Shown here: piece after piece, positions 55,526-64,000 of the stretch
How positions within the stretch are numbered: position 1 is the first letter of the stretch
Layout of the letters: each line of letters opens with the position of its first letter
Assembly: GCA_965232615.1 (NCBI GenBank)
Contig: OZ246985.1
Span: 1,736,001-1,800,000 of the forward strand
Length of the DNA: 64,000 bases
Reading direction: 5' to 3'
Source: UBA2779 sp965232615
GTDB taxonomy: Bacteria; Spirochaetota; Spirochaetia; DSM-2461
Notes under the pieces: generated by a model
The model's database searches: none
What the model saw: only the letters and a program-made list of their open reading frames with translations
Told to the model about the DNA's origin: nothing
Position numbers and translations under genes: made by a program

Positions 55526-57310
55526 CTAAGGAGCAGTACCGCCGTACTCGTAAGCGCCGATGTCGGGACGCCCGCTCCGCGTGTAGCCACGCGCGTCGGT
55601 TGCGGTAAGGTCTATTGCATCTCCGGGAAGAGTTGCTGTGCTGCTGGGATCCAAATCAGTAAACCAGTTTGTGCTATCCTCACTGTAGTAGAAAGTAAAA
55701 CTGCCTACCGTTCCGGACCGCCGCACATACACGCCTTTGTCGATTGCGGCACTGTTTTCCAGCAGCGCAATCGTCTGCACAAACCCGCCGTTATCAGCCA
55801 AATCGGCAGCCAGCTTGGGATCATCTTCGATATTGCTGACCTGAGTCACAGTTACCGGAACCGTGCCGCCGCCAATACCGAGTCCGTCAGTCGCATTACC
55901 ATCGGAAGTCACGCCGGAAGTCGCTGCTATCCCGTGCTGCACCAGGCTGAAGGCGATGGTCATGTTCTCAGCACCGCTATTTGTGTCATTGTGCATGTAG
56001 ATCTGCTGGCCAACGGTTGTTGGAGTTGCGCCGCCTTTATTGCTCCAGAACAGCGAGTTCACGATGGTGGGGACGCTTGCTCCATCGTTGTCGTTATACA
56101 TTCCGCCGCCGCTGCTGCTTGCCTCATTGCCGGTGAACGTGACATGGCTCAGGGTGGGCGAAGAGGTCACGTTATACATTCCGCCGCCGATGCTGCTTGC
56201 CTCATTGCCGGAGAACGTGACATGGCTCAGGGTGGGCGAAGAGTTGAACAGGTTACTCATTCCGCCGCCATGGTTTGCCGTATTGCCGGTGAACGTGACA
56301 TGGCTCAGGGTGGGCGAAGAGTTATCGTTAGTCATTCCGCCGCCGCCGTTGTTTGCCGTATTGCCGGAGAATGTGACATGGCTCAGGGTGGACGAAGAGT
56401 TCGAGTTATACATTCCGCCGCCGCTGCCGCCGGTAGCCGTATTGCTGGTGAACGTAACATGGCTCAGGGTGGGCGAAGAGTCCAAGTTAAACATTCCGCC
56501 GCCGGAGGTTGTCGCCGTATTGCCGGTGAACGTAACATGGCTCAGGGTGGGCGAAGAGTTCAAGTTAAACATTCCGCCGCCATTACTCGACGTTCCATTA
56601 GCAATTGTTACTCCATAGAGCAGGGCTGTTTGGTCTATACCGTTGTTACTAAAGACAACCCTTGCATTGTCCCCGCTTATTGTGCTCGTGTCGGTGTGTT
56701 CCCATTCATTCCATCCCCCGACTATGGCCACATGGTTTTTCATTGCGAGGGTGGCTTCCGGGATGTGTGTTCCTGACGCCAGCAGCACAAGATAAATCTT
56801 GCTTGCCCCCGCATCAGTAATACTATCCATAGTTGTCTTTACGTCTCCTGCGGCATTCGCCCAGCTGCTTGCGTCCCCACTGCCTTGCGAAGAGACATAC
56901 CTGGCTACTATGGCGGCACCGGCTGCATAGGGCTCAAGCACAGTCTGGACAAGCGAGCCGTATGGGCTCAGATCCGAAGGTACCGTGCCGCTTTCTATAA
57001 CTGATTTCAATTTATGATGCCACGCAGCATAGAGTGTTATGCTTTCGGTTACCGACTGTTCGAAATCATAGACGGTCTGAAAGCTGTCATCGACGTACCA
57101 GTTTTCAAAGCTGTGCCCTGCCCGCTGCGGATCTTCCGGACGGGACGCTTTCCCGCCTGATTCGACACTCTGGGATGCCACAGCGCTCCCTCCTCCGCTA
57201 TTAAAGGTAAGCGTATAGGAGGTTGTGGAACTTTCTGCACCGACGCAGGAAAGCAACAGCGGTACGAAGACTGCCGACAGAACCAGAAACACTAAAAATC
57301 CACTTTTCAT
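55526..57310 (-). CDS. Choice-of-anchor repeat lipoprotein, paralog 3 (6 repeats)
   Basis: The 594-residue product has the same plan as paralog 2: lipoprotein signal, InlB-type domain (GGGSAVASQSVESGGKASRP), beta-helix body, six SPTLSHVTF repeats with more varied linkers (NEASSIGGGMYN, NTANHGGGMSN), and the tail GRPDIGAYEYGGTAP. One repeat reads SSSTLSHVTF. The element upstream is split by an IS256-family insertion, so the candidate promoter now lies about 1.7 kb away. Expression of this copy may be lost or driven from the IS. Confidence 0.87.
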   Translation of the reverse strand: MKSGFLVFLVLSAVFVPLLLSCVGAESSTTSYTLTFNSGGGSAVASQSVESGGKASRPEDPQRAGHSFENWYVDDSFQTVYDFEQSVTESITLYAAWHHKLKSVIESGTVPSDLSPYGSLVQTVLEPYAAGAAIVARYVSSQGSGDASSWANAAGDVKTTMDSITDAGASKIYLVLLASGTHIPEATLAMKNHVAIVGGWNEWEHTDTSTISGDNARVVFSNNGIDQTALLYGVTIANGTSSNGGGMFNLNSSPTLSHVTFTGNTATTSGGGMFNLDSSPTLSHVTFTSNTATGGSGGGMYNSNSSSTLSHVTFSGNTANNGGGGMTNDNSSPTLSHVTFTGNTANHGGGMSNLFNSSPTLSHVTFSGNEASSIGGGMYNVTSSPTLSHVTFTGNEASSSGGGMYNDNDGASVPTIVNSLFWSNKGGATPTTVGQQIYMHNDTNSGAENMTIAFSLVQHGIAATSGVTSDGNATDGLGIGGGTVPVTVTQVSNIEDDPKLAADLADNGGFVQTIALLENSAAIDKGVYVRRSGTVGSFTFYYSEDSTNWFTDLDPSSTATLPGDAIDLTATDARGYTRSGRPDIGAYEYGGTAP

Positions 57311-57389
57311 ATACTTCTCCTTAATCTATAGGGTAGCTCTAAAAAAATAGTTTTGCAACCTTTGAATCGGGAAAACGTCCTTTTTTTCA

Positions 57390-58790
57390 GAGTTATTGTC
57401 AATAGTTGTGGATGAGAAAATTTCAAATCCTTCATTTTTTTCACGCGGCCTCTTCCTTGAAGACTCCATCTTTACAAAACACACCCTCAATAACCCTGGG
57501 GATTAGCTTGTATCCACGTAGCTTTCGCCAGTTCTTTTCAGCCTCCAGGCAGAGCTTCCAAACCATACTTAATGTTGCCGCCCTTGAACCACAGCCCCTG
57601 GTTCTCTTCGTTCTAAGGCGGACAGTAGCAAAGGTTGACTCAATCGGGTTGGTCGTCCTGATGTGAGTCCAGTGCATCGCCGGAAATTTGTAGAACGTGA
57701 ACAGCTTCTCCCTGTCCTTTTCCAGACACTGGGTGGCCCTGGGGTATTTAGCCTGAAAGGAATCAATGAATAAGTCATAGGCTTTAAGAGCATTCTGCTC
57801 GGTATCTGCCATATACATTTCATGAATCATTGACTTGGCCTTGCCCTGGATATTCCTGGGCATTTTGTTTAACACATTCGCTGTCTTGTGCACCCAGCAA
57901 CGCTGTTTTTTTGTTTCGGGAAAGATTTCATCCAGGGCATTCCAGAAACCCAGCGCACCATCCCCAATGGCCAGCCTGGGGGCGGCGGTGAGACCCCGGG
58001 CTTTCAGTTGGAGCAGTATCTCCCTCCAGCTTTGTGAGCTTTCCCTGTATCCGTCACTGACGGCTAGAAGTTCCTTCTTCCCATCCTTGTCAGCTCCCAT
58101 GATTACAAGAATGCAGCTCCTTTGATCATCAAGCCTTACATTGAAGTAGATGCCGTCCACCCAGATGTAGGCGTATTCCTTAGCTTTCAAATCACGTTTC
58201 TCCCACTGAAGAAACTCATCTTCCCAGAACCTTTTCAAGCGGACTATGTTCGTCGCCGACAGTCCGGCAATACCTTCACCCAGAATCGAGGCAAGAGCTG
58301 TCTGGAAAGCAGATGTGGACACACCACTGAGGTACAGCGCCGGAACAAGGTTGTCGATACTGGGAGTTCTGCGCATATAGGTTGGCAGTATGGCACTGGT
58401 GAAGCGATCCTCTCGCTTGCTCTTTAATTTCCTGTCATCCACTCCTGGAACCTTGATTTGCATTTGACCAACCCCTGTCACAATTTTTCGTTGGGCGTGG
58501 TAACCATTGCGTACAACCTTGCGCTGATTATTCTGATCACGCTCATGTTTATGGGCATTGATGTAGTCTTCCACTTCTAACTCCAGGGCATGAATAAGCA
58601 TCTTTCTGGCTCCCTCTCGCAAAACCTGATCCAAAACCGATTCTGTTTCGCTTTTCAGCACTTCCGAATCATTTCCGTTTGTTGTAAACTCTTCCATAGA
58701 GCATCTCCTTTCTGTTTGGCTTTTTCACCAATTATTTTACAGAAGGATTTGCTCTTTTTTTACCCCATCCACAACTTTTGACTATATCTC
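57390..58790 (-). mobile_element. IS256-family insertion sequence, apparently intact
   Basis: This 1401-bp element is flanked by the 9-bp direct repeat TTTTTTTCA (57381-57389 and 58791-58799). Its ends are imperfect inverted repeats of about 25 bp: the left begins GAGTTATTGTCAATAGTTGT, the right, inverted, GAGATATAGTCAAAAGTTGT. Both lead into GGATG. One full-length transposase gene fills it. An outward-facing TTGACA on the minus strand (57397-57402) points at lipoprotein 3, but no good -10 box follows. Confidence 0.93.
57441..58697 (-). CDS. IS256-family (Mutator-type) transposase
   Basis: This is a 418-residue DDE transposase of full family length. The catalytic residues are visible as D in YIWVDGIYFNVR, D in PRLAIGDGALGFWNAL, and E in NPIESTFATVRLRTKRTRG, which is the Mutator signature region. 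The C-terminal GCGSRAATLSMVWKLCLEAE is also typical. The frame is intact, so the element may still be active. The start is MEEFTTNGND with AGGAGATG-like sequence just upstream. Confidence 0.96.
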   Translation of the reverse strand: MEEFTTNGNDSEVLKSETESVLDQVLREGARKMLIHALELEVEDYINAHKHERDQNNQRKVVRNGYHAQRKIVTGVGQMQIKVPGVDDRKLKSKREDRFTSAILPTYMRRTPSIDNLVPALYLSGVSTSAFQTALASILGEGIAGLSATNIVRLKRFWEDEFLQWEKRDLKAKEYAYIWVDGIYFNVRLDDQRSCILVIMGADKDGKKELLAVSDGYRESSQSWREILLQLKARGLTAAPRLAIGDGALGFWNALDEIFPETKKQRCWVHKTANVLNKMPRNIQGKAKSMIHEMYMADTEQNALKAYDLFIDSFQAKYPRATQCLEKDREKLFTFYKFPAMHWTHIRTTNPIESTFATVRLRTKRTRGCGSRAATLSMVWKLCLEAEKNWRKLRGYKLIPRVIEGVFCKDGVFKEEAA

Positions 58791-58875
58791 TTTTTTTCAT
58801 GCTAATCAGTATAACAGTTCCAGGTTTCTTTCGGAACCCAGGTTTGGATGATTCAGGGGGTTTTTAGAGGTGCCC

Positions 58876-59284
58876 TGGAAATATTCTATAATCGACAAAG
58901 AAGTCATTCTTATCCGGGGTATAACAGCCCGGAAGAATATAAATTAGAACGTGTGGCTTAACTGACTGTCGTCATATCGGGGATAATTCCACCTCCAGAT
59001 AAGGCCAGCCGACCGCATAGCTTCCACCCGCAAAATCTTTTACCGGCAACTCCATTTTGTCGCTCCAGGCTCCGCTATCGTTCCGGTATGCCCCTGGAAG
59101 ACCGGCCTCACGGCCACCTTGCTATCCCTCACGGGCTGGCGCAGTACGAAACATACAACCGCAAAGGACGCTTCGACTCTGCGCCGACAGAAACAGATTC
59201 TGCCAGCGCAGACACTATCCGCACAATGTACGCTGCCTGCATATCCTTCAAAGCAGAGCACCATGGGTGCTCTGTAGTGCTCCT
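58876..59284 (-). pseudogene. Decayed companion frame downstream of lipoprotein 4
   Basis: This is the third copy of the segment also found at 52752 and 55116. It carries the frameshift between LRQPVRD and the GLPGAYRNDSGAWS stretch seen in the first copy but keeps the tryptophan codon. Hairpin GCAGAGCACC/GGTGCTCTGT follows the lipoprotein stop. Confidence 0.6.
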
Positions 59285-60829
59285 CTAAGGAGCAGTACCG
59301 CCGTACTCGTAAGCGCCGATGTCGGGACGCCCGCTCCGCGTGTAGCCACGCGCGTCGGTTGCGGTAAGGTCTATTGCATCTTCGGGAAGAGTTGCTGTGC
59401 TGCTGGGATCCAAATCAGTAAACCAGTTTGTGCTATCCTCACTGTAGTAGAAAGTAAAACTGCCTACCGTTCCGGACCGCCGCACATACACGCCTTTGTC
59501 GATTGCGGCACTGCCATCCAGTAGCGCAATCGTCTGCACAAACCCGCCGTTATCAGCCAAATCGTCAGCCAGCTTGGGATCCCCATTGATATTATTGGCC
59601 TGAGTCACAGTTACCTGAGCCTCGCCGCCGCCAATACCGAGTCCGTCATTCGCATTACCATCGGAAGTCGCTTCTATCCCGTGCTGCACCAGGCTGAAGG
59701 CGATGGTCATGTTCTCAGCACCGCTATTTGTGTCATTGTGCATGTAGATCTGCTGGCCAACGGTTGTTGGAGTTGCGCCGCCTTTATTGCTCCAGAACAG
59801 CGAGTTCACGATGGTGGGGCCGCTTGCTCCATCGTTGTCGTTATACATTCCGCCGCCGCTGTTTGTCGCCGTATTGCCGGAGAACGTGACATGGCTCAGG
59901 GTGGGCGAAGAGTTATCGTAATTATACATTCCGCCGCCGCTGCTGCTTGCCTCATTGCCGGAGAACGTGACATGGCTCAGGGTGGGCGAAGAGTTCAAGT
60001 TAAACATTCCGCCGCCGTTGATGGAAGTCGTATTGCCGGTGAACGTGACATGACTCAGGGTGGGCGAAGAGTTCAAGTTATACATTCCGCCGCCATCACT
60101 CGACGTTCCATTAGCAATTGTTACTCCATAGAGCAGGGCTGTTTGGTCTATACCGCTGTTACTAAAGACCCTCCTTGCATTGTCCCCGCTTATTGTGCTC
60201 GTGCCGGTGTGTTCCCATTCATTCCATCCCCCGACTATGGCCACATGGTTTTTCATTGCGAGGGTGTCAGTCGGGATGTGTGTTCCTGACGCCAGCAGCA
60301 CAAGATAAATCTTGTTTGCCCCCGCATCAGTAATATTATCCATAGTTGCCTTTATGTCTCCTGCGGCATTCTCCCAGCTGCTTGCGTCCCCACTGCCTTG
60401 CGAAGAAGTAGCGACATACCTGGCTACTATGACGGCACCGGCTGCATAGGGCTCAAGCACAGTCTGGACAAGCGAGCCGTATGGGCTCAGATCCGAAGGT
60501 ACCGTGCCGCTTTCTATAACTGATTTCAATTTATGATGCCACGCAGCATAGAGTGTTATGCTTTCGGTTACCGACTGTTCGAAATCATAGACGGTCTGAA
60601 AGCTGTCATCGACGTACCAGTTTTCAAAGCTGTGCCCTGCCCGCTGCGGATCTTCCGGACGGGACGCTTTCCCGCCTGATTCGACACTCTGGGATGCCAC
60701 AGCGCTCCCTCCTCCGCTATTAAAGGTAAGCGTATAGGAGGTTGTGGAACTTTCTGCACCGACGCAGGAAAGCAACAGCGGTACGAAGACTGCCGACAGA
60801 ACCAGAAACACTAAAAATCCACTTTTCAT
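59285..60829 (-). CDS. Choice-of-anchor repeat lipoprotein, paralog 4 (3 repeats)
   Basis: The 514-residue product has the same signal peptide, InlB-type domain and choice-of-anchor tail as paralogs 2 and 3, but only three SPTLSHVTF...GGGMYN repeats. Much of the sequence outside the repeats is identical to paralog 2 or 3 in patches, which suggests gene conversion (for example ATSSQGSGDASSWENAAGDI is shared with paralog 2). The upstream element B4 is cut before its candidate promoter, so transcription may depend on other sequence. Confidence 0.87.
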   Translation of the reverse strand: MKSGFLVFLVLSAVFVPLLLSCVGAESSTTSYTLTFNSGGGSAVASQSVESGGKASRPEDPQRAGHSFENWYVDDSFQTVYDFEQSVTESITLYAAWHHKLKSVIESGTVPSDLSPYGSLVQTVLEPYAAGAVIVARYVATSSQGSGDASSWENAAGDIKATMDNITDAGANKIYLVLLASGTHIPTDTLAMKNHVAIVGGWNEWEHTGTSTISGDNARRVFSNSGIDQTALLYGVTIANGTSSDGGGMYNLNSSPTLSHVTFTGNTTSINGGGMFNLNSSPTLSHVTFSGNEASSSGGGMYNYDNSSPTLSHVTFSGNTATNSGGGMYNDNDGASGPTIVNSLFWSNKGGATPTTVGQQIYMHNDTNSGAENMTIAFSLVQHGIEATSDGNANDGLGIGGGEAQVTVTQANNINGDPKLADDLADNGGFVQTIALLDGSAAIDKGVYVRRSGTVGSFTFYYSEDSTNWFTDLDPSSTATLPEDAIDLTATDARGYTRSGRPDIGAYEYGGTAP

Positions 60830-60849
60830 ATACTTCTCCTTAATCTATA

Positions 60850-60911
60850 GGGTAGCTCTAAAAAAATAGTTTTGCAACCTTTGATTCGGAAAAAACGTCC
60901 TTTTTTTCATT
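60850..60911. repeat. Type B element B4, truncated
   Basis: The left end GGGTAGCTCTAAAAAAATAG and the first 60 bp match B3, but similarity stops at TTTTTTTCAT. The right half, with the extended -10 box, is missing and unrelated A/T-rich sequence follows. Confidence 0.8.
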
Positions 60912-61191
60912 TTTTCGGCTCTTCGGACATTCTTGTGGAAAGCATAAAAATGTCGTATGATGACGAAATGGATGACAAAGAGTTATATCGGCAAATACTG
61001 GGAATAATTGGACCATGGGGTCTAGTAAAGACCACTCTCTCTTTAGACTGAAGTTTTAAGGGAATTTCTGGCTAAATACTTATATAGAAAAAAGTTGAGC
61101 TAGTTTTGCCTTCAAAACGCCCCCATGTAATATTGCAATTTTATTATATTATTGTATTGATAATTATATAGATATAATTCATAATACACCC
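60912..61191. other. A/T-rich stretch before the IS1634-like element
   Basis: No gene is supported. The stretch contains the probable left end of the IS (from 61041) and a strongly A/T-rich leader just before the transposase start. Nothing else is recognisable. Confidence 0.5.
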
Positions 61192-62331
61192 ATGTATATT
61201 CAAATAGTACCAAACAGAAATTCGCCTCCCTGCATTCTGCTGCGGGAAGACCACCGAGAGAATGGCCGCGTTGTCAAAAAGACTCTGGCTAATTTAACCA
61301 AACTGCCAGGTCATGCCGTTGAAGGCCTTCGACGGTTGCTTAAAGAAGGACCAGAAGCCCTATCTGGAAATGATTTCAAAATCACTCGAACTCTGCCGCA
61401 TGGTCATGCCGTTGCCATCCTCAAGGTTATGAAAGATCTTGATATTCCTCGGTTAATTTCCTCCCGCCGAACTCCCGAACGTAATTTGATTATCGCCCTT
61501 ATTGCCCAACGTATTCTTCATCCACAATCGAAGCTGGCCACTTTTAGGGAACTTATCGGACCATCAAAGACCACGACTTTATCAGAACAGATTGGTCTGG
61601 ATGAAACCATTGGAGAATATGACATTGACAAATCGCTTGATTGGCTCTTAAAACGTCAGCATACGATTGAAACGAAGCTAGCTGACAGACACCTCAAAAA
61701 CGGTTCGTTAGTTTTTTACGACCTAACATCTGCATGGTATGAGGGAAAACACTGTCCCCTCGCTAAACGGGGATACTCTCGAGACGGTAAGAGGGGCAAG
61801 CTACAAATTGAAGTGGGTCTTCTTTGTGACTCAGAAGGACGTCCTGTGGGGGTTGAAGTCTTTGAAGGCAACACAGCCGATCCGATGACGGTTTCCAGCC
61901 AGATTGAAAAACTCCGAAATCGCTTCGGTCTTGAACGGATCACTGTGGTCGGTGACCGAGGAATGCTAACTGAAGCGAGCATTGACAGGGAAATCCGGAA
62001 GAACTCTCTGACGAAAAGGTTGTATTTGCGTACAAACGGCTCTCCAGCGTTGAACAGGCATTTCGCTACATAAAGTTGGTGGACTTGAAGCTACGGCCCG
62101 TTTATCACCGCCTGGAGGACAGGGTTCGGGCGCATGTATTGGTTTGTATGCTTGCCTACTATGTTGAATGGGAAATGCGGAAACGGATGGCTCCCATTCT
62201 CTTTAAAGATGAAGCTTCTGCCATTGAAAGGGAGAAGAAAAAGAAATCCATCGTTTCTCCTTGGGGAATTGGCTAATTGCTTTCCCTGTATGGAAATATA
62301 GTGGTCTTGCGATAAAAACTTCAGTTTAGAG
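61041..62331 (+). mobile_element. Degenerate IS1634-like insertion sequence
   Basis: Probable ends are TTTAGACTGAAGTTTT (61042-61057) and its near-inverse AAAAACTTCAGTTTAGAGG (62314-62332). The transposase between them has lost an internal segment. No target duplication was identified, so exact ends are uncertain. Confidence 0.65.
61192..62276 (+). pseudogene. IS1634-family transposase, internally deleted and frameshifted
   Basis: The first 280 residues carry the N-terminal part of an IS1634-type DDE transposase, with D in LVFYDLTSAWYEG and D in ITVVGDRGMLTEAS. After REIRKNS the original frame is lost. The C-terminal part resumes in another frame near 62010 as DEKVVFAYKRLSSVEQAFRY, with the catalytic E, and continues LRPVYHRLEDRVRAHVLVCM. 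Roughly 100 or more residues between D2 and E are missing. The product cannot be a functional transposase. Confidence 0.85.
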
Positions 62332-62508
62332 GAAGGCGGCGTGGATGTCTGCGACACCTTTCGCATCCCTAACACGGTCCTGTCGGCTGCTGAAAAAGCA
62401 CCAACTCTAAACGACACGAACGGCGTAGACTGATGGGGCTGGATGAGCGGTATGGCCTGAGTGCCAGATGCATTCCTGGGCAGCTATATTATGGATTCCG
62501 CCAGGTTT

Positions 62509-64000
62509 CTAAGAATAAATACTGGTTTCTTCCGCGAACAAATGACACGACACTAAGTGGCTGTCGGAAAATCGAACCTTCGGCGGCGGAGTCGAATCAC
62601 AGATATCGTCCAACTTCCGGGGACAGCGGTCGGCGAAGGGACAACCGACATCTTTTTTGGTGGGATTTGGCGGTGAACCTTCCAGTTGTATGACCTCATT
62701 CGCGAGGGAGGGTTCCACCTCTGGCACTGATGAGAGGAGGGCCTCTGTGTAGGGATGATGGGGCGGGGAGGTTACCTCTTCCCGGGTGCCAAACTCGCAG
62801 ATCCGACCCTGATACATCACCATGATGTAGTCACTCACGTAATTGATAACGTTCAGATCGTGGGAAATAAACATGTAAGCGACACCCGACTCGTACTGTA
62901 AATCCACGAGGAGATTCAGCACTGAGGCCTGTACAGATACATCCAGGGCTGAAGTGGGTTCATCGCAGATGACGAGGGAGGGGGTGATGGAGAAGGCCCG
63001 GGCTACCGCAACCCGCTGCATCTCTCCTCCGCTAAGACGGTTAGTCTTCCGTGTGAGATATTCGGCACCCAGATCAACCTTGCGCAAAATATTCACAGCA
63101 CGTTCACGTCGTTCCTTCCGCGACTTGATTCCCAGGAGCCGCTTCATGGGACGGTCAAGAGTCTGTTCCACCGTGAAGGCTGGGTTGAGACTGCGGCCGG
63201 GATTCTGAAAGATAAGCTGTATGTTCTTGAGAACATCGTTGGACCGCTTGCGCCAGGACATCGTAATATCCATGCCGTCAAAGAGGAGTCGCCCGGAGCT
63301 GGGGGTGGTTAATCCGCTCACCATGTGACTGAGTGTGCTTTTCCCACAGCCAGATTCTCCGACAATCCCGAGAACCTTGTCTTTGAACAAAGTCATCTCT
63401 ATGCCGTTTACAGCCCAGATCTTTCTGCGGGAACTCCGAAACTGTTTGTACAGGTTTCGGATTTCTAACAGGGTTTCATCCCTGGTTTTCCTGGCGATGA
63501 TGGCCTCGTCGATCTGGGATGGTTTGAATTTCAGGGTGTCATCGGGAACATCTGGAGCAGAGGCCCGGCTACAGGCGGACAAGTGTCCGTCACCGAAATC
63601 TTTCATCCCATAATCATTCTCGCATCCCGGTACTTTTTTGAGGCAGCGTTCCACGAAAGGGCACCCCGTTTCTTCAGGACTCCGACGCTTGATATACCCA
63701 GGGATGGTATTGAGGCGCCATTCCTCCTTTACAATGCCCTCACGAGGCATGCAGTTCACAAGGGCCCGGGTATAGGGGTGCCTGGGTTTATTGTAAATAG
63801 CCTCATTGACTCCTATTTCCACAATCTCCCCTCTGTACATCACGGCGATACGGTCGGATACCTTGTTGATAACCCCGATGTCATGGGAGATGTAGAGGAT
63901 GGACATGCTAAACCGTTTTCTGAGGTCTTTGACAAGATCCAGGATGGTGGCCTCGGTGGTTACATCCAGCGCCGTGGTCGGTTCGTCCATGATGATGATA
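62509..64000 (-). CDS. Oligopeptide/dipeptide ABC transporter ATPase, two-domain, 5' end outside window
   Basis: The visible part begins inside a first nucleotide-binding domain (MDEPTTALDV, ILYISHDIGV) that ends with the oligopeptide C-terminal motif GCPFVERCLKKVPGCE. A second complete domain follows: Walker A GIVGESGCGKSTLSHM, signature LSGGEMQRVAVARA, Walker B LVICDEPTSALDV, then GCPFADRCPRKLDDIC. This is the DppD-DppF order in one chain, as in GsiA-like proteins. The true start lies beyond 64000. The cysteine-rich tails are typical of this family. It powers peptide, nickel or oligosaccharide uptake; the substrate cannot be inferred here. Confidence 0.93.
   Translation of the reverse strand, partial: IIIMDEPTTALDVTTEATILDLVKDLRKRFSMSILYISHDIGVINKVSDRIAVMYRGEIVEIGVNEAIYNKPRHPYTRALVNCMPREGIVKEEWRLNTIPGYIKRRSPEETGCPFVERCLKKVPGCENDYGMKDFGDGHLSACSRASAPDVPDDTLKFKPSQIDEAIIARKTRDETLLEIRNLYKQFRSSRRKIWAVNGIEMTLFKDKVLGIVGESGCGKSTLSHMVSGLTTPSSGRLLFDGMDITMSWRKRSNDVLKNIQLIFQNPGRSLNPAFTVEQTLDRPMKRLLGIKSRKERRERAVNILRKVDLGAEYLTRKTNRLSGGEMQRVAVARAFSITPSLVICDEPTSALDVSVQASVLNLLVDLQYESGVAYMFISHDLNVINYVSDYIMVMYQGRICEFGTREEVTSPPHHPYTEALLSSVPEVEPSLANEVIQLEGSPPNPTKKDVGCPFADRCPRKLDDICDSTPPPKVRFSDSHLVSCHLFAEETSIYS

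Larger units (their letters stand above)
57331..58875. repeat. Type B element B3, split by an insertion sequence
   Basis: The left part is 57331-57389 (GGGTAGCTCTAAAAAAATAG onward) and the right part resumes at 58800 and ends TTTTTAGAGGTGCCC at 58875. Between them is the IS256-family element with its second 9-bp target copy. Joined, the two parts match B1 and B2. The left terminal repeat has a C-to-G change shared with B4. Confidence 0.85.

Noticed and set aside
57390..58790. IS256-family element as source of transposase for the type A/B repeats
   Set aside because: Its ends (GAGTTATTGTCAA...) and 9-bp target duplication differ from the repeats' ends and 4-bp duplication.
51420..60289. Plus-strand ORFs of 120-482 codons opposite the repeat lipoproteins
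   Set aside because: They are antisense shadows of repetitive genes, with cysteine- and arginine-rich composition and the same periodicity. The minus strand carries signal peptides, ribosome sites and recognisable domains.
61041..62331. IS1634-like element as source of transposase for the type A/B repeats
   Set aside because: Its probable ends (TTTAGACTGAAGTTTT) do not resemble GGGCACCTCTAAAAAACC, and its transposase is broken.

Overview
The window looks like part of a spirochaete chromosome. This is an inference from several clues together: a spacer with a single tRNA-Ala between 16S and 23S, a Bat aerotolerance operon, LL-diaminopimelate aminotransferase (DapL), lipoproteins with DUF1566 and choice-of-anchor tails, and a compact fused tetrapyrrole operon. 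The species cannot be named from sequence alone.

Layout. Positions 1-7324 (minus strand): the N-terminal part of the helicase HrpA, a small SH3-like lipoprotein, UvrB, an HtrA/DegQ protease and a low-molecular-weight tyrosine phosphatase. Positions 7933-14116: a CAT-anticodon tRNA and a complete rrn operon read on the minus strand (16S, tRNA-Ala, 23S, 5S), with promoter, processing stems and terminator. Positions 14117-21113: pgsA, purH, nnr, mnmA and an atypical Fis/NtrC-like regulator. Positions 21361-28370: a Bat operon (MoxR, DUF58, DUF4381, BatA, BatB-TPR, BatD). Positions 28631-30118: a DUF1566 lipoprotein. Positions 30479-40092: an overlapping operon for cobalamin and tetrapyrrole synthesis rich in fusions (CobD-CbiP, CbiL, an unknown membrane protein, precorrin-2 dehydrogenase-HemA, HemC-CobA-HemD, HemB, HemL). 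Positions 40346-46052: tRNA-Pro, a LysM/LytM protein, a small unknown, a GAF protein, a HEAT-repeat protein and DapL. Positions 46064-51156: a cupin pseudogene, an orphan substrate-binding protein, a 2H phosphoesterase, Ogt, HflX, a small unknown and MsrAB. Positions 51181-60911: four tandem paralogous repeat lipoproteins, one interrupted upstream by an IS256-family element. Positions 61041-64000: a broken IS1634-like element and an oligopeptide ABC ATPase running off the right edge.

The most striking signal is a family of short mobile-looking elements scattered through the window, about ten loci of type A plus five of type B. All share the terminal inverted repeat GGGCACCTCTAAAAAACC. Type A carries one to seven tandem hairpin units of 48-51 bp. 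Two hairpin versions differ by paired changes that preserve the inner stem. One insertion lies in frame inside a lipoprotein signal peptide, one supplies the last codons and stop of mnmA, and one appears to have left a footprint that frameshifts a cupin gene. Type B has the same ends but a different interior, and appears to carry the promoter of the tandem lipoprotein genes. No transposase with matching ends is visible here, so the family is probably mobilised in trans.
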